Counted from the stretch's first letter, positions 44,186 to 53,556 are shown. The stretch: 63,134 bases of DNA from Fidelibacterota bacterium TCS52 (GCA_001577215.1 LSCC01000029.1:1-63134), one strand, 5' to 3'. The notes: generated by a model from the sequence alone, not told the origin. Numbers and translations are program-made.

Positions 44186-46627
44186 TTGGCGAATGAAAGA
44201 ATATTTCAAATTGATATTGAGGAAGAATTACGAGACGCTTATTTAGATTATTCTATGTCGGTTATTGTCTCACGAGCACTTCCGGATGTAAGAGATGGGT
44301 TAAAACCTGTACACAGGAGAATACTTTATGGTATGCACGAATTAGGTTTACAACATAATAAAATATATAAAAAGTCAGCTCGTATAGTTGGAGAAGTACT
44401 TGGAAAGTATCATCCGCATGGTGACACATCAGTTTACTTTGCTATGGTGCGTATGGCTCAAGAATTTGCAATGCGCTATTTAATTGTTGATGGGCAAGGA
44501 AATTTTGGTTCAATTGATGGTGACAATGCCGCTGCAATGAGATATACAGAAGCTAAAATGCAAAAAGTTGCCAGTGATATGTTAAATGATATTGATAAAG
44601 ATACGGTGAAATTTGTTCCGAATTTTGATGATTCATTGACAGAACCGACAGTACTACCCACTAAGGTGCCAAATTTATTGATCAATGGTGCTTCTGGAAT
44701 TGCTGTTGGAATGGCAACAAATATCCCACCGCATAATTTAAGTGAAATAATTGATGCACTTATTGCTTTGATCGAAAATCCAGAACTTGATATTTCTCAA
44801 ATCAGAGAATATGTTAAAGGACCTGATTTTCCTACAGGTGGATTGGCTTTTGGATCAATGGGATTAAAATCTGCATATGAAACCGGAAAAGGAAAAATTA
44901 CCATAAGAGCAAGAGCAAGTGTGGAGCAGGTTCGAAATAATAGAGAGCAAGTTGTGGTTACCGAAATTCCATTTCAAGTTAATAAAAGCAAACTCTTAGA
45001 GAAAACAGCTCAATTGATCAGAGATAAAGTTCTTGAGGATATAAGTGATTTACGAGATGAATCAGATAAAGATGGTATCAGAATTGTATTTGAATTGAAA
45101 AAAGGTGCAATTCCTGAAGTGGTGATAAATAATCTTTATAAACACACACAGTTGCAAGGTACTTTTGGTATAATTTTATTGGCTTTAGTGAATGGAATCC
45201 CAAAGGTATTGTCATTGAAAGAGACCTTAATGCATTTTATTGATTATCGACATGAAATTATTGTAAAACGAACAAAATATGATTTGAAAAAAGCAGAAGC
45301 CGATGCTCATATTTTGGAAGGATTGAAAATTGCATTAGATAATATTGATGAAGTTATTGCAATAATAAAAAAATCTGCAAGTGCCTCAGATGCTAAGAAT
45401 AATTTAGTAAAAAGATTTGCTTTATCAATGATCCAAGCTCAAGCTATTCTTGATATGAAATTGCAAAAATTAACCGGTTTGGAAAGGGAAAAAATTGTTC
45501 AACAGTATTTGGAATTGTTAAAATTAATTGAAAAGTTGAATTTTATTTTAGATAACAGATCTAAACGAATGGAAATAATGACCGATGAATTTAAAGAAAT
45601 AAAGAAAAAATATGGTGATGAAAGACGAACAGAAATGATGGCAGATAGTGAAGATTTTACCGTGGAAGATATGATCGCTGATGAAGATATGGCAATAACT
45701 ATCACGCATAAGGGATACATAAAAAGAACCGCTGTTAGTGGCTATAGAGCTCAAAGAAGAGGAGGAGTTGGTAAACGCGGTGCCGGAATGAAAGATGAAG
45801 ATTTCGTAGAGGATCTATTTATTGCTTCTACTCATGAATATTTACTATTTTTTACAAATTTTGGTAAAGTATATTGGTTAAAAGTTCATAAAATTCCATT
45901 GTCAGGTAGAGCAACTCGTGGTAGAGCAATTGTAAATTTATTACAATCTGAAAAGGGTGAAAAAGTTAGGGCTTTTCTAAATGTAAGAGAATTCTCAGAA
46001 GATAAAAATATTGTTATGGCAACTAAGAATGGAACGATAAAAAAGACAGCATTATCTGCTTACGGTAATCCTAGAGTTAATGGAATTATTGCAATTAATC
46101 TTCGTGAAGGCGATGATCTTGTTGATGTGAAAATAACCGATGGACACCAAGATATTCTATTAGGATCAAGGGAAGGAAAGGCAATTCGTTTTCACGAGAA
46201 AGATGTGCGTGAAGTTGGTAGAAATTCTACCGGTGTTAAAGGTATTACATTAGCTGGACAAGATGATGTTGTCATTGATATGGTAACTATAAGTCGTGAA
46301 GATGTAACTGTTCTTGCTGTTAGTGAAAATGGTTTGGGAAAACGTACAGAAATAAAAGATTATCGTGCTCAACATCGTGGTGGAAAAGGTGTAATAACAC
46401 TGAAAACGAATAAAAAAGTTGGTAAAATGATCGCATTAAAAGAAGTGGTTGAGAAAGACGATCTGATGTTAATTTCTAATAAAGGATTGATGATCAGAAT
46501 GCCAATAAATAAGATAAGCACTTATTCAAGAAATACACAAGGCGTAAAACTAATCAACTTAAAGGAAGATGACAATTTGAGTTCTGTTGCTTATGTTGCC
46601 GAAAAGGAAGATGAAGAAGGTGAATGA
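44186..46627 (+). CDS. gyrA: DNA gyrase subunit A
   Basis: Cleavage and wrapping subunit of gyrase. The catalytic Tyr120 is in AAAMRYTEAKM, after LPDVRDGLKPVHRRILYGMH and GKYHPHGDTSVYFAMVRMAQ; GVAT-type NGASGIAVGMATNIPPHNL is present. The C-terminal beta-pinwheel has the GyrA box in a slightly changed form, QRRGGVG, and a later copy QHRGGKG, which supports gyrase rather than topoisomerase IV. It starts at TTG after AAAGGTG. Length is 813. The QRDR region looks wild-type in layout (Asp/Ser at DTS). Confidence 0.97.
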   Translation: MANERIFQIDIEEELRDAYLDYSMSVIVSRALPDVRDGLKPVHRRILYGMHELGLQHNKIYKKSARIVGEVLGKYHPHGDTSVYFAMVRMAQEFAMRYLIVDGQGNFGSIDGDNAAAMRYTEAKMQKVASDMLNDIDKDTVKFVPNFDDSLTEPTVLPTKVPNLLINGASGIAVGMATNIPPHNLSEIIDALIALIENPELDISQIREYVKGPDFPTGGLAFGSMGLKSAYETGKGKITIRARASVEQVRNNREQVVVTEIPFQVNKSKLLEKTAQLIRDKVLEDISDLRDESDKDGIRIVFELKKGAIPEVVINNLYKHTQLQGTFGIILLALVNGIPKVLSLKETLMHFIDYRHEIIVKRTKYDLKKAEADAHILEGLKIALDNIDEVIAIIKKSASASDAKNNLVKRFALSMIQAQAILDMKLQKLTGLEREKIVQQYLELLKLIEKLNFILDNRSKRMEIMTDEFKEIKKKYGDERRTEMMADSEDFTVEDMIADEDMAITITHKGYIKRTAVSGYRAQRRGGVGKRGAGMKDEDFVEDLFIASTHEYLLFFTNFGKVYWLKVHKIPLSGRATRGRAIVNLLQSEKGEKVRAFLNVREFSEDKNIVMATKNGTIKKTALSAYGNPRVNGIIAINLREGDDLVDVKITDGHQDILLGSREGKAIRFHEKDVREVGRNSTGVKGITLAGQDDVVIDMVTISREDVTVLAVSENGLGKRTEIKDYRAQHRGGKGVITLKTNKKVGKMIALKEVVEKDDLMLISNKGLMIRMPINKISTYSRNTQGVKLINLKEDDNLSSVAYVAEKEDEEGE

Positions 46628-47304
46628 CAATGTCATTACAGAATTACATTGATAGAATAAATGTAATAAATGAAAATATTCATAAATTCAGTCAGAATCC
46701 GAAAAAAATTAAACTTATCGGTGTTACCAAGACATTTAGTGTTGAAAAAATTAAAACGGCTATTAATGCAGGTGTAAAAATAATTGGTGAAAATAAAGTA
46801 CAGGATGCACTTGCTAAATTTAAAGAAGAAAGCTTTCCGGGGATTGAAAGACATTATATAGGAAAACTACAATCTAATAAGGTTAATAAAGTGCTTGATA
46901 ATTTTCACTTTATTCACAGTTTGGATAGAGAAAAAATCGTTAAAAAAATTGATAATTCTAAATCGCAAATTAAATGTTTAATAGAAGTTAATACTTCAGG
47001 TGAAAAAAGTAAAGGTGGTGTTGATCCTGAAAAATTAGAGAATTTTATTTTAGAATTACACAAGTATAAAAATATACAGATAGTTGGTTTAATGACGATC
47101 AGTCCGTTAACAGAAAATAAAAATGAGATTAGAAAATCTTTTAAACAATTGAAAGGACTTTTAGAAGTAAATAAAAAAAATGAAACGGATAATATTCATT
47201 TTAATGAATTGTCAATGGGAATGACAAATGATTATACAATTGCACTTCAAGAAGGAGCGACAATGATAAGGATTGGCAGAGGCATTTTTGGAAGTAGAAA
47301 ATAA
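46624..47304 (+). CDS. YggS-family PLP homeostasis protein
   Basis: A 226-residue PLP-binding TIM-barrel protein without enzyme activity in its relatives; it controls vitamin B6 and amino-acid pools. The PLP lysine is Lys36 in LIGVTKTFSVEKI; other family segments are GENKVQDALAKF, HYIGKLQSNKVNKVL, IHSLDREKI, SGEKSKGGVDPEKLENFI and LSMGMTNDY followed by GATMIRIGRGIFG. The ATG at 46624 overlaps the gyrA stop; a second ATG two codons on (46630) is an alternative start. Confidence 0.93.
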   Translation: MTMSLQNYIDRINVINENIHKFSQNPKKIKLIGVTKTFSVEKIKTAINAGVKIIGENKVQDALAKFKEESFPGIERHYIGKLQSNKVNKVLDNFHFIHSLDREKIVKKIDNSKSQIKCLIEVNTSGEKSKGGVDPEKLENFILELHKYKNIQIVGLMTISPLTENKNEIRKSFKQLKGLLEVNKKNETDNIHFNELSMGMTNDYTIALQEGATMIRIGRGIFGSRK

Positions 47305-47342
47305 TTATTAGAAATATTTTAATTAATAAAATATAATATAAA

Positions 47343-47861
47343 ATGACAAAAAATAAATACTACTGGATACATATTACAGAAAAAAATTTGCAAGAAATAC
47401 CAAATTTGCCAGATAATTGGAAATTTTATCAGGTTAATAAATATTTAAATTCGAAAAAGTATTTCAATATAACAAAAAATAGTGAAAATGTTATTATTAC
47501 TGAAGAAAATGATAAGGTAAGAGAACATGAGATATTTTGGGTTAAGGATCACATTAACTATTCTGGCTCTAATCCGTTAATTGGTAAGAACAATGAAAAA
47601 TATGGACAACGATTTCCGGATATGTCTTTTCCTTATGTAGTTGATGACAGAATAAAAGAAGTGATAAATATTAATTCATCGAAAAAAATCGTTATTGCTG
47701 CTGGAATAGTAAATTACGATAGTGCAATTTTATTAAATACTCCCAATATGGTTTATCAGGCAATAATTGCTAATCATCAGGAAAAAACTTTTTACGGATT
47801 TATTATTTCAAACAACAATGGAATAAACAATTTTCTTAAATTGATAAAAACAAATTATTAA
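47343..47861 (+). CDS. shortened purine nucleoside phosphorylase-like protein, probably inactive
   Basis: A 172-residue protein. Residues 64-99 carry an unmistakable PNP segment: FWVKDHINYSGSNPLIGKN followed by YGQRFPDMS, which in PunA-type enzymes reads DHIN..G.NPL.G.N..RFGPRFPDMS. The N-terminal phosphate-binding third of PunA (about 270 residues) is not recognisable. In the next catalytic segment the GPxxETPAE loop reads AILLNTPNM, so the purine-binding Glu is Asn132. The C-terminal FIISNNNGINN matches the ITN region. The frame is clean, so this is probably a shortened, re-purposed paralogue; a decaying fragment is the alternative. Confidence 0.7.
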   Translation: MTKNKYYWIHITEKNLQEIPNLPDNWKFYQVNKYLNSKKYFNITKNSENVIITEENDKVREHEIFWVKDHINYSGSNPLIGKNNEKYGQRFPDMSFPYVVDDRIKEVININSSKKIVIAAGIVNYDSAILLNTPNMVYQAIIANHQEKTFYGFIISNNNGINNFLKLIKTNY

Positions 47862-47881
47862 TAAATTAATAGGGGGATAAT

Positions 47882-48301
47882 ATGCATAAGAATTCAATGA
47901 ACAAAGTGATATTAGTGGGGCATTTAGGACAAGATCCTGAGCTTAAATCAACTTCTTCTAATATACATGTTGTGAATATTAGTGTTGCAACTAATCAGAT
48001 ATTCAAAAGAAAGGAAGATACTGAATATACAGAAAAAACGGAATGGCATCGATGCGTTGCATTTGGTAAAACTGCAGATTATATTAGTAATTACATTTCA
48101 AAAGGCCGTTTGGTTTATATTGATGGCCGATTACAAACTCGGAAATGGCAAGATAAAGATGGAAACGACAGATATACAACTGATGTAATGATAGAGACAA
48201 TAACAATGTTAGGAAAAGGTGATAGTTCTCAACAAAATTATTCGAAACAGAAAGCAAAACCTGATGATAATCAAAATGAGGATGATGATCTGCCGTTTTA
48301 A
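47882..48301 (+). CDS. ssb: single-stranded DNA-binding protein
   Basis: A 139-residue SSB: the OB-fold begins MNKVILVGHLGQDPELKSTS, with TEWHRCVAFGKTADYISNYI and RLVYIDGRLQTRKWQDKDGN. After a short Gln/Lys/Asp linker it ends in the acidic interaction tip DDDLPF. The ATG at 47882 is preceded by AGGGGG at the right distance, so the five extra residues before MNKV appear real. It lies in the gyrase group. Confidence 0.96.
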   Translation: MHKNSMNKVILVGHLGQDPELKSTSSNIHVVNISVATNQIFKRKEDTEYTEKTEWHRCVAFGKTADYISNYISKGRLVYIDGRLQTRKWQDKDGNDRYTTDVMIETITMLGKGDSSQQNYSKQKAKPDDNQNEDDDLPF

Positions 48302-48321
48302 TTAAAATGTTTTGAATTAAA

Positions 48322-48783
48322 ATGACTAAAATTATAACTCGCGTTATTGATTGTTGGGTAATAAATCGTAGTTTTTCAGAAATTAGATTTTTGATAATGA
48401 AACGCAATGTTGGATTGCAATATGAAGGAATTTATCATTGTGTTCATGGAAAAATTAAAAAAAATGAAACCGCTTGGAAAGCAGCATTGAGAGAATTAAA
48501 AGAGGAAACAGGTCTAATTCCAAATGATCTTTATGTAACAGATTTTACAAGTAATTTTTATGAGGTGAAACAGGATCGTTTTAATCTTGTTCCGGTGTTC
48601 GTAGCTGATGTTAAAAACACTTCTGTGAAATTAAGTAAAGAACATAGTGAATTTAATTGGTTGACTTTTGAAGAAGCAATAGAACAAGTTGCTTGGGAAA
48701 ACCATAAAAAGGCGATAGAAATAATAAATAAAATGTTTACAACCGATTTTCCACAGAAAAAATGGTTAAAAATTAAATTTTAA
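48322..48783 (+). CDS. Nudix hydrolase
   Basis: A 153-residue hydrolase for nucleoside-diphosphate-linked substrates. The Nudix box GX5EX7REUXEEXGU is complete at residues 43-65 (GKIKKNETAWKAAL then RELKEETGL). The rest (FYEVKQDRFNLVPVFVADV, SKEHSEFNWLTFEEAIEQV) resembles the dATP/dihydroneopterin-triphosphate pyrophosphatase subgroup (NudB), but substrate prediction in this family is unreliable. It starts 20 bases after ssb. Confidence 0.88.
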   Translation: MTKIITRVIDCWVINRSFSEIRFLIMKRNVGLQYEGIYHCVHGKIKKNETAWKAALRELKEETGLIPNDLYVTDFTSNFYEVKQDRFNLVPVFVADVKNTSVKLSKEHSEFNWLTFEEAIEQVAWENHKKAIEIINKMFTTDFPQKKWLKIKF

Positions 48784-48837
48784 ATTTTTATTAATTAAAA
48801 AAAATCATTAAATTTTATTAAATTATCTTGGTAATAT

Positions 48838-49512
48838 ATGGAAAATGAAGAAAATAATATTCTATGTCCGATTTGTGGCAATAGGATTACAAATAATCCA
48901 AAAGATAATGTTTTTCAAATTGAATCTATTGACTCGGATTTTAGAATCCATACAACTCAAGATGATCTTTTAGATGATTGGTTATTAATATGTCACAATT
49001 GCTATTATATTGATCACGATTTTTCTATTGTACCCGACAATTTAAATGAAGTTAAAAACTATATTGAATCAACGGATTATTTAACAAACTTTACAGATAA
49101 TAATCCAACTACTTATGACTTATTTGAAAATTATTTAAAAATATTAAACGTAAAAGAAAGTTCTGCATTCTTACTTGCTGATTGTAATTTAAGAATTGCG
49201 TGGTTATATGATGATAATAATTTACCAGATAAAGCTAATGAATATAGAGAGAATGCTATTCAATATTTTGGCAGAACTTTGCTAGAAAGTAAAAAATCTA
49301 ATAAAAATAGATCAATGTTATATTATTATATTGCTGAATTAAGTCGTAGAAAAGGTGAATTTGGTAGGGCGAAGAAAGCTTTAAAAAACCTGGATAAATC
49401 TATTGAAGAAATTAGCAAATTATTCGAATTTCAGAAAAAATTAATAGAAGATGAAAATTCAAGTAATGTCAAATTACCAAAGGGAGTAAAAAGTTATGAA
49501 ACGTTATCCTGA
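48838..49512 (+). CDS. DUF2225-family zinc-binding TPR protein
   Basis: A 224-residue protein with two zinc-type knuckles near the N-terminus (Cys10-x-x-Cys13 in LCPICGN and Cys52-x-x-Cys55 in ICHNCYY), followed by TPR-like helices (RIAWLYDDNNLPDKANEYRE, YYYIAELSRRKGEFGRAKKA). This is the layout of DUF2225, found in Firmicutes and others, of unknown function. The last 17 bases overlap the eIF2B-like gene downstream, so the two are probably translated together. Confidence 0.75.
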   Translation: MENEENNILCPICGNRITNNPKDNVFQIESIDSDFRIHTTQDDLLDDWLLICHNCYYIDHDFSIVPDNLNEVKNYIESTDYLTNFTDNNPTTYDLFENYLKILNVKESSAFLLADCNLRIAWLYDDNNLPDKANEYRENAIQYFGRTLLESKKSNKNRSMLYYYIAELSRRKGEFGRAKKALKNLDKSIEEISKLFEFQKKLIEDENSSNVKLPKGVKSYETLS

Positions 49513-50344
49513 ATTTGAAGCGCTTTTAATGGAACAAGAAGCAGGTGCTACAACTTTATTATTTAAATATATTCATGTTTTAAAGAGATTCTTTACTGAA
49601 AATAAAAATTTGTCTTTAAAAGCAAAAAAAGAAAATATGAATTATTTTTATAAGAAAGTTATTAAGGCACATCCATTAGTGGCACTTTTTCCAAATCTTA
49701 ATCATTATATTAATAACAATAAAGGTAATTTAATAAAATTGTTAAATGATTTTGAGGAAAAAATAAATGAAAACATTGAATTAACTATTAAAGAATCATT
49801 AAAATTAATTAAAAAAAATAATAAAATATTTACATTTAGTCATAGTTCAATTGTAAGAAAATTAATTATGAATGCAGTAGAACAGGAAATTCCAATTTCC
49901 GTTGCAACAACAGAAGCTCGTCCAGTTTGTGAGGGAACGGCGCTTGCGAAATTTTTATCAACCACAGACATTCCGGTTTCTTTATATACAGATGCTGCAA
50001 TGGAGCTCGCGATTGATTCGAGTGATATTGTATTTGTTGGTGCTGATTGGTATTGGGAAGGTGGTTTTGTAAATAAGATCGGCACACATTCTGCATTAAG
50101 AATCGCCTATGAGAGAGAAGTTCCATTTTATATACTTGCAGATTCCAGTAAAGCAATGAATATTGCTCCATCGGATTGGTCAAAAGATAAACATAGTTCA
50201 ACAGATATTTTAAAGGAGTCAAAAGAAAATATTCATGTTTTTAATCCTTATTTTGAATCAATATGGTATAGAGGAGTTACTGGAATTATCATTGATGGTA
50301 AAGTGAAAAATTTTGATAAAAACGGTAAGTTGAAGTTATCATAA
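49496..50344 (+). CDS. eIF2B alpha/beta/delta-like protein
   Basis: A 282-residue protein of the superfamily that includes eukaryotic eIF2B subunits, MtnA and ribose-1,5-bisphosphate isomerase. Family segments: KIFTFSHSSIVRKLIMNAV, TTEARPVCEGTALAKFL, IDSSDIVFVGADWYWEGGFV and NKIGTHSALRIAYEREVPFY. The catalytic Cys of the sugar isomerases (HCN/HCH-type loop) is Ser in FSHSS, so isomerase activity is doubtful; the true eIF2B subunits also lack it. Bacteria have no eIF2, so the role is open. It overlaps the DUF2225 gene by 17 bases. Confidence 0.78.
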   Translation: MKRYPEFEALLMEQEAGATTLLFKYIHVLKRFFTENKNLSLKAKKENMNYFYKKVIKAHPLVALFPNLNHYINNNKGNLIKLLNDFEEKINENIELTIKESLKLIKKNNKIFTFSHSSIVRKLIMNAVEQEIPISVATTEARPVCEGTALAKFLSTTDIPVSLYTDAAMELAIDSSDIVFVGADWYWEGGFVNKIGTHSALRIAYEREVPFYILADSSKAMNIAPSDWSKDKHSSTDILKESKENIHVFNPYFESIWYRGVTGIIIDGKVKNFDKNGKLKLS

Positions 50345-50449
50345 TGAATGAATTCTTTTAAGGTTTGTTCAATTGTTTAGAAAAATGTTTTTATTTATTA
50401 AAAATAAGTTATTTTGGTAATTTATTTTCCAAGTTAGGAGGAATTATTT

Positions 50450-51439
50450 ATGATACAAAAAAATAAATTAAGAACAATAAAAGAGTACGAGAATCAGGAT
50501 GAAGTGTGGAGTTATTTATTACTTAAAAGTAAAAATTTGAGATTAACTCGTGGCAACAAATTATATTTGGATATTTTTTTAAGTGATGCAACTGGAATGA
50601 TCTCAGGTAAAATTTGGGATAATGCCAAAAAGATAAATGATAAAATTGATGTCGGTATGGCAGTTGGTGTTAAAGCAATTGTTGAAGAATATAACGCAAA
50701 AAATCAATTAAATATTGAAAAGATAGTAGGAATAAAAGAATCAGAATTTGCCGATAAAGGATTCTCTTGGAAGTTACTTTTACCAACTACAGAAAAAAAT
50801 GTTGACCAATTATGGCAAAATATTCAAAAGGCAATTGAAAATATAAGCAATCCATTTTTAAAGGAACTAGTTAAAAAAATATATTATCAGAACAAAGATG
50901 ATATTTTGAAATTTCCGGCAAGTATGAAATTGCATCATGCTTTTGTTGGAGGTTTTATTGAGCATATTGAATCGGTATTAAGAATGGGGCTTATTGCTAT
51001 TAAAAATTATGAAGTAGACAAAGATTTAATAGTAACCGGAATTCTGCTTCATGATATTGGTAAATTAAAAGAATTAAGTGGTTTTCCTAATAATATTTAC
51101 ACAGATGAGGGGAATTTTTTAGGTCATATTGTGATTGGTTATTCAATGATTCAAAACATGATAAAAAAGATTGACGATTTTCCTGAAGAATTGGCTTTCA
51201 AAATTGAACATATCATACTTTCTCATCAAGGTAAATACGAATATCAATCTCCAAAGAAACCGGCATTTCCGGAAGCAATTATTGTCCATTATCTTGACGA
51301 ATTAGATGCTCGAATGAATATGTATAATCAAGCTGTAGAAAATGATATTGGTGATAATAATTGGACTTCACTTAGTAATTATTTTAGAGTTCCGCTTTAC
51401 AAGAAAAATCATAAAGAGAATGAAAAAGAAAGAAAATAG
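50450..51439 (+). CDS. OB-fold/HD-domain protein, YhaM-like 3'-5' exoribonuclease
   Basis: A 329-residue protein with an N-terminal OB-fold nucleic-acid-binding domain (LYLDIFLSDATGMISGKIWD, residues about 40-110) and an HD phosphohydrolase domain: LHHAFVGGFIEHIESVLRMG, the HD pair in TGILLHDIGKLKELSG, and EHIILSHQGKYEYQSPKKPA. This matches YhaM (CBF1), a 3'-5' exonuclease of Firmicutes. The C-terminal HD residues DELDARMNMYNQAVEN are typical. The start follows AGGAGG. The next gene overlaps its end by 20 bases. Confidence 0.88.
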   Translation: MIQKNKLRTIKEYENQDEVWSYLLLKSKNLRLTRGNKLYLDIFLSDATGMISGKIWDNAKKINDKIDVGMAVGVKAIVEEYNAKNQLNIEKIVGIKESEFADKGFSWKLLLPTTEKNVDQLWQNIQKAIENISNPFLKELVKKIYYQNKDDILKFPASMKLHHAFVGGFIEHIESVLRMGLIAIKNYEVDKDLIVTGILLHDIGKLKELSGFPNNIYTDEGNFLGHIVIGYSMIQNMIKKIDDFPEELAFKIEHIILSHQGKYEYQSPKKPAFPEAIIVHYLDELDARMNMYNQAVENDIGDNNWTSLSNYFRVPLYKKNHKENEKERK

Positions 51440-52034
51440 AATATTTGAAATATTTCAAGATAATAAAAAAATCAGTGAAGTGGGAATATTTCTTGCATTA
51501 TTTTGGGGACTTGGATTTGCATTTTTATATGTTCCTAATGTCGAATTTATTACACTTATTACTTTTTTATCCGGATTGCTTTTTGGATTGAAACGAGGGT
51601 TAATTGTAGCGATAATAGGAGAAATCGTCTTTAGTTCATTGAATCCTCTTGGGAGCAGCTTAGCTTTTCCTCCATTATTATTAGCTCAAGTTGTGGGTTT
51701 TACTATTATTGCAGTTGCTGGGAATATTTTTAGAGGTTTTATGCCATTTTTTCCTAATAATAAAATTTTGTTTAGCATATTATACGGTGCAACGGGATTA
51801 TTATTGACGTTCATTTATGATTCATTGACAACACTTGCATTTCCAATTGCTTCAGGATTTGGTTTTAAACAAATTGTTGCAACTTATATTGCCGGAATTC
51901 CATTTAATTTAATCCATATTGTAGCTAACACTTTAATATTTTTCATTATTTTACCAAAAATATTGGAATATGTGATTCAACATTTACCAGAATATTTTCC
52001 TACAATTAATAATTATAATTCAACAATTGGATAA
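51420..52034 (+). CDS. ECF-transporter S-component-like membrane protein
   Basis: A 204-residue membrane protein with about six helices. The conserved features SGLLFGLKRGLIVAIIGEIV, SSLNPLGSSLAFPPLLLAQV and the last helix GIPFNLIHIVANTLIFFIIL fit substrate-binding (S) components of ECF vitamin transporters. No EcfA/EcfT genes are near, so it would rely on a shared module elsewhere, or be a relative with another job. I chose the ATG at 51420; the longer frame from 51342 only re-reads the YhaM-like gene. Substrate is unknown. Confidence 0.7.
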   Translation: MKKKENRIFEIFQDNKKISEVGIFLALFWGLGFAFLYVPNVEFITLITFLSGLLFGLKRGLIVAIIGEIVFSSLNPLGSSLAFPPLLLAQVVGFTIIAVAGNIFRGFMPFFPNNKILFSILYGATGLLLTFIYDSLTTLAFPIASGFGFKQIVATYIAGIPFNLIHIVANTLIFFIILPKILEYVIQHLPEYFPTINNYNSTIG

Positions 52035-52042
52035 AATTAAAA

Positions 52043-53521
52043 ATGTTCAAAATAATACTAAAAAAAATATTTATTCCATTATTTGCTTATGTATTATTTT
52101 TTAACACTTTATTTTCACAAGAATTAGGTATTGATACTTATTCAAAATATTTAACATTTTCTCCATATGAGAAAGAAATGAATACAATTTATCCCATGAA
52201 CTGGATCTCTTTTGGAAAGTGTGAATTCCCAAAGGATTTTGATTCGACATACACTTTTTTGAAATGGACTCAAGCAGATTATGCTTCATCTGAAGTATTA
52301 GTAAAATACAGGCCGGTAACCAAAAATAAAAAATTAATGATAGCAAGTGAATGGATCAATTATGAAGGGGCTTCGCCAACTGATAGATTTGGTTTTGTGG
52401 GAAAATTAGTAACCGAAAAATCTGTATTAAATTATTCGAGAATAAATTTTAAACAAGAAATTCAATTATCAACCAATCGTGCAAAATATGACTTAATAAC
52501 TCATGATTTGGTCTTTAATCACAACTATGGGAATAATCATTTAAATTTATTTGGTTCATTAAAAATCATTGATGCGAATAAAAAAAATATAGATTCAACA
52601 TTACTTGGTCATCATTTTTACTCAATTTCAAAATTAGGAAATTCATTTTTATTTGGAAATTTGAAATTTAATATATTAGGTAAAAATATTGATTATTGGT
52701 ATGATGATAATTATGAACATTTGTGGAATATTAAGTCCGGTATTACAATTGATCTTGGAAGGATAACAGCAAATGCTTTTGCAAAATATTATTCCAATGA
52801 TAAAATTTATCCCCAAATGAATATTATTTTTGAAACACGACCTTTAAAAATTAACCTGTTTTATCAAACTAAGAAAACACCATTTGAGTTAAATAGATAT
52901 TTTTCTAATATCAATTTTATGGATAAAATGATCGGTGGGAAAATTAAATTAAATATTTCTAATAGAATTTTTGACATTAAGTATTCGGGATCTATTTACT
53001 CACAATTAAATAATTCAAATTCAATATTTTATCAGAGTGATTCTTTAATATTAATTGAAGAAAATGGAGGTTTATTTTCTAATGGAGAGTTATTTGCAGG
53101 TATAAATTTTAATTATTTCAAGATATTTTCACAATTGAATTATAATTTTGCAAGTGATTTTAATTATAATTTTTATCATCCTGATATTTTAGATTTTCAT
53201 ACAGGAATAAAAAGTAAATTTAAATTATTTGATAACAATTTATTATTAGATACCAAGGTTGAAGGAATATATCAATATCATAAGAATTCAAATGAGGTGA
53301 AATTTAATTCGGCTCTGTTACGATATATTCCAATTTATCAATCCGGTGATTTCTACACAGGTAATTGGACAATGAATGCTTCTATTAGTGGAACAGTTCA
53401 AACATTTACTATAGAATTGCAGATGATAAATATTTTAGATAGTTATGTTTACTCTGCTCAAAATGTTTTTCCAAATCAAAGATTTACTAAAGTTACTGTT
53501 TATTGGAGTTGGATGAAGTAA
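52043..53521 (+). CDS. large outer-membrane beta-barrel protein without plug
   Basis: A 492-residue secreted protein with a signal peptide (1-27, ending LFS before QELG). After about residue 50 the sequence is a series of amphipathic strands (LMIASEWINYEG, KFNILGKNIDYWYDDNYEHL, TANAFAKYYSNDKIYPQMNI). It closes with LQMINILDSYVYSAQNVFPN followed by QRFTKVTVYWSWMK, which resembles the last strands of TonB-dependent receptors. A plug domain and TonB box are missing. It starts 8 bases after the ECF-type gene, so the two may handle the same nutrient; that is inference. Confidence 0.72.
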   Translation: MFKIILKKIFIPLFAYVLFFNTLFSQELGIDTYSKYLTFSPYEKEMNTIYPMNWISFGKCEFPKDFDSTYTFLKWTQADYASSEVLVKYRPVTKNKKLMIASEWINYEGASPTDRFGFVGKLVTEKSVLNYSRINFKQEIQLSTNRAKYDLITHDLVFNHNYGNNHLNLFGSLKIIDANKKNIDSTLLGHHFYSISKLGNSFLFGNLKFNILGKNIDYWYDDNYEHLWNIKSGITIDLGRITANAFAKYYSNDKIYPQMNIIFETRPLKINLFYQTKKTPFELNRYFSNINFMDKMIGGKIKLNISNRIFDIKYSGSIYSQLNNSNSIFYQSDSLILIEENGGLFSNGELFAGINFNYFKIFSQLNYNFASDFNYNFYHPDILDFHTGIKSKFKLFDNNLLLDTKVEGIYQYHKNSNEVKFNSALLRYIPIYQSGDFYTGNWTMNASISGTVQTFTIELQMINILDSYVYSAQNVFPNQRFTKVTVYWSWMK

Positions 53522-53556
53522 AATGAAAATAATTATTAAAAAATAAAATAATTTAC

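Noticed and set aside
50345..50449. Possible terminator between the eIF2B-like and YhaM-like genes
   Set aside because: A+T-rich sequence without a stem of useful length.
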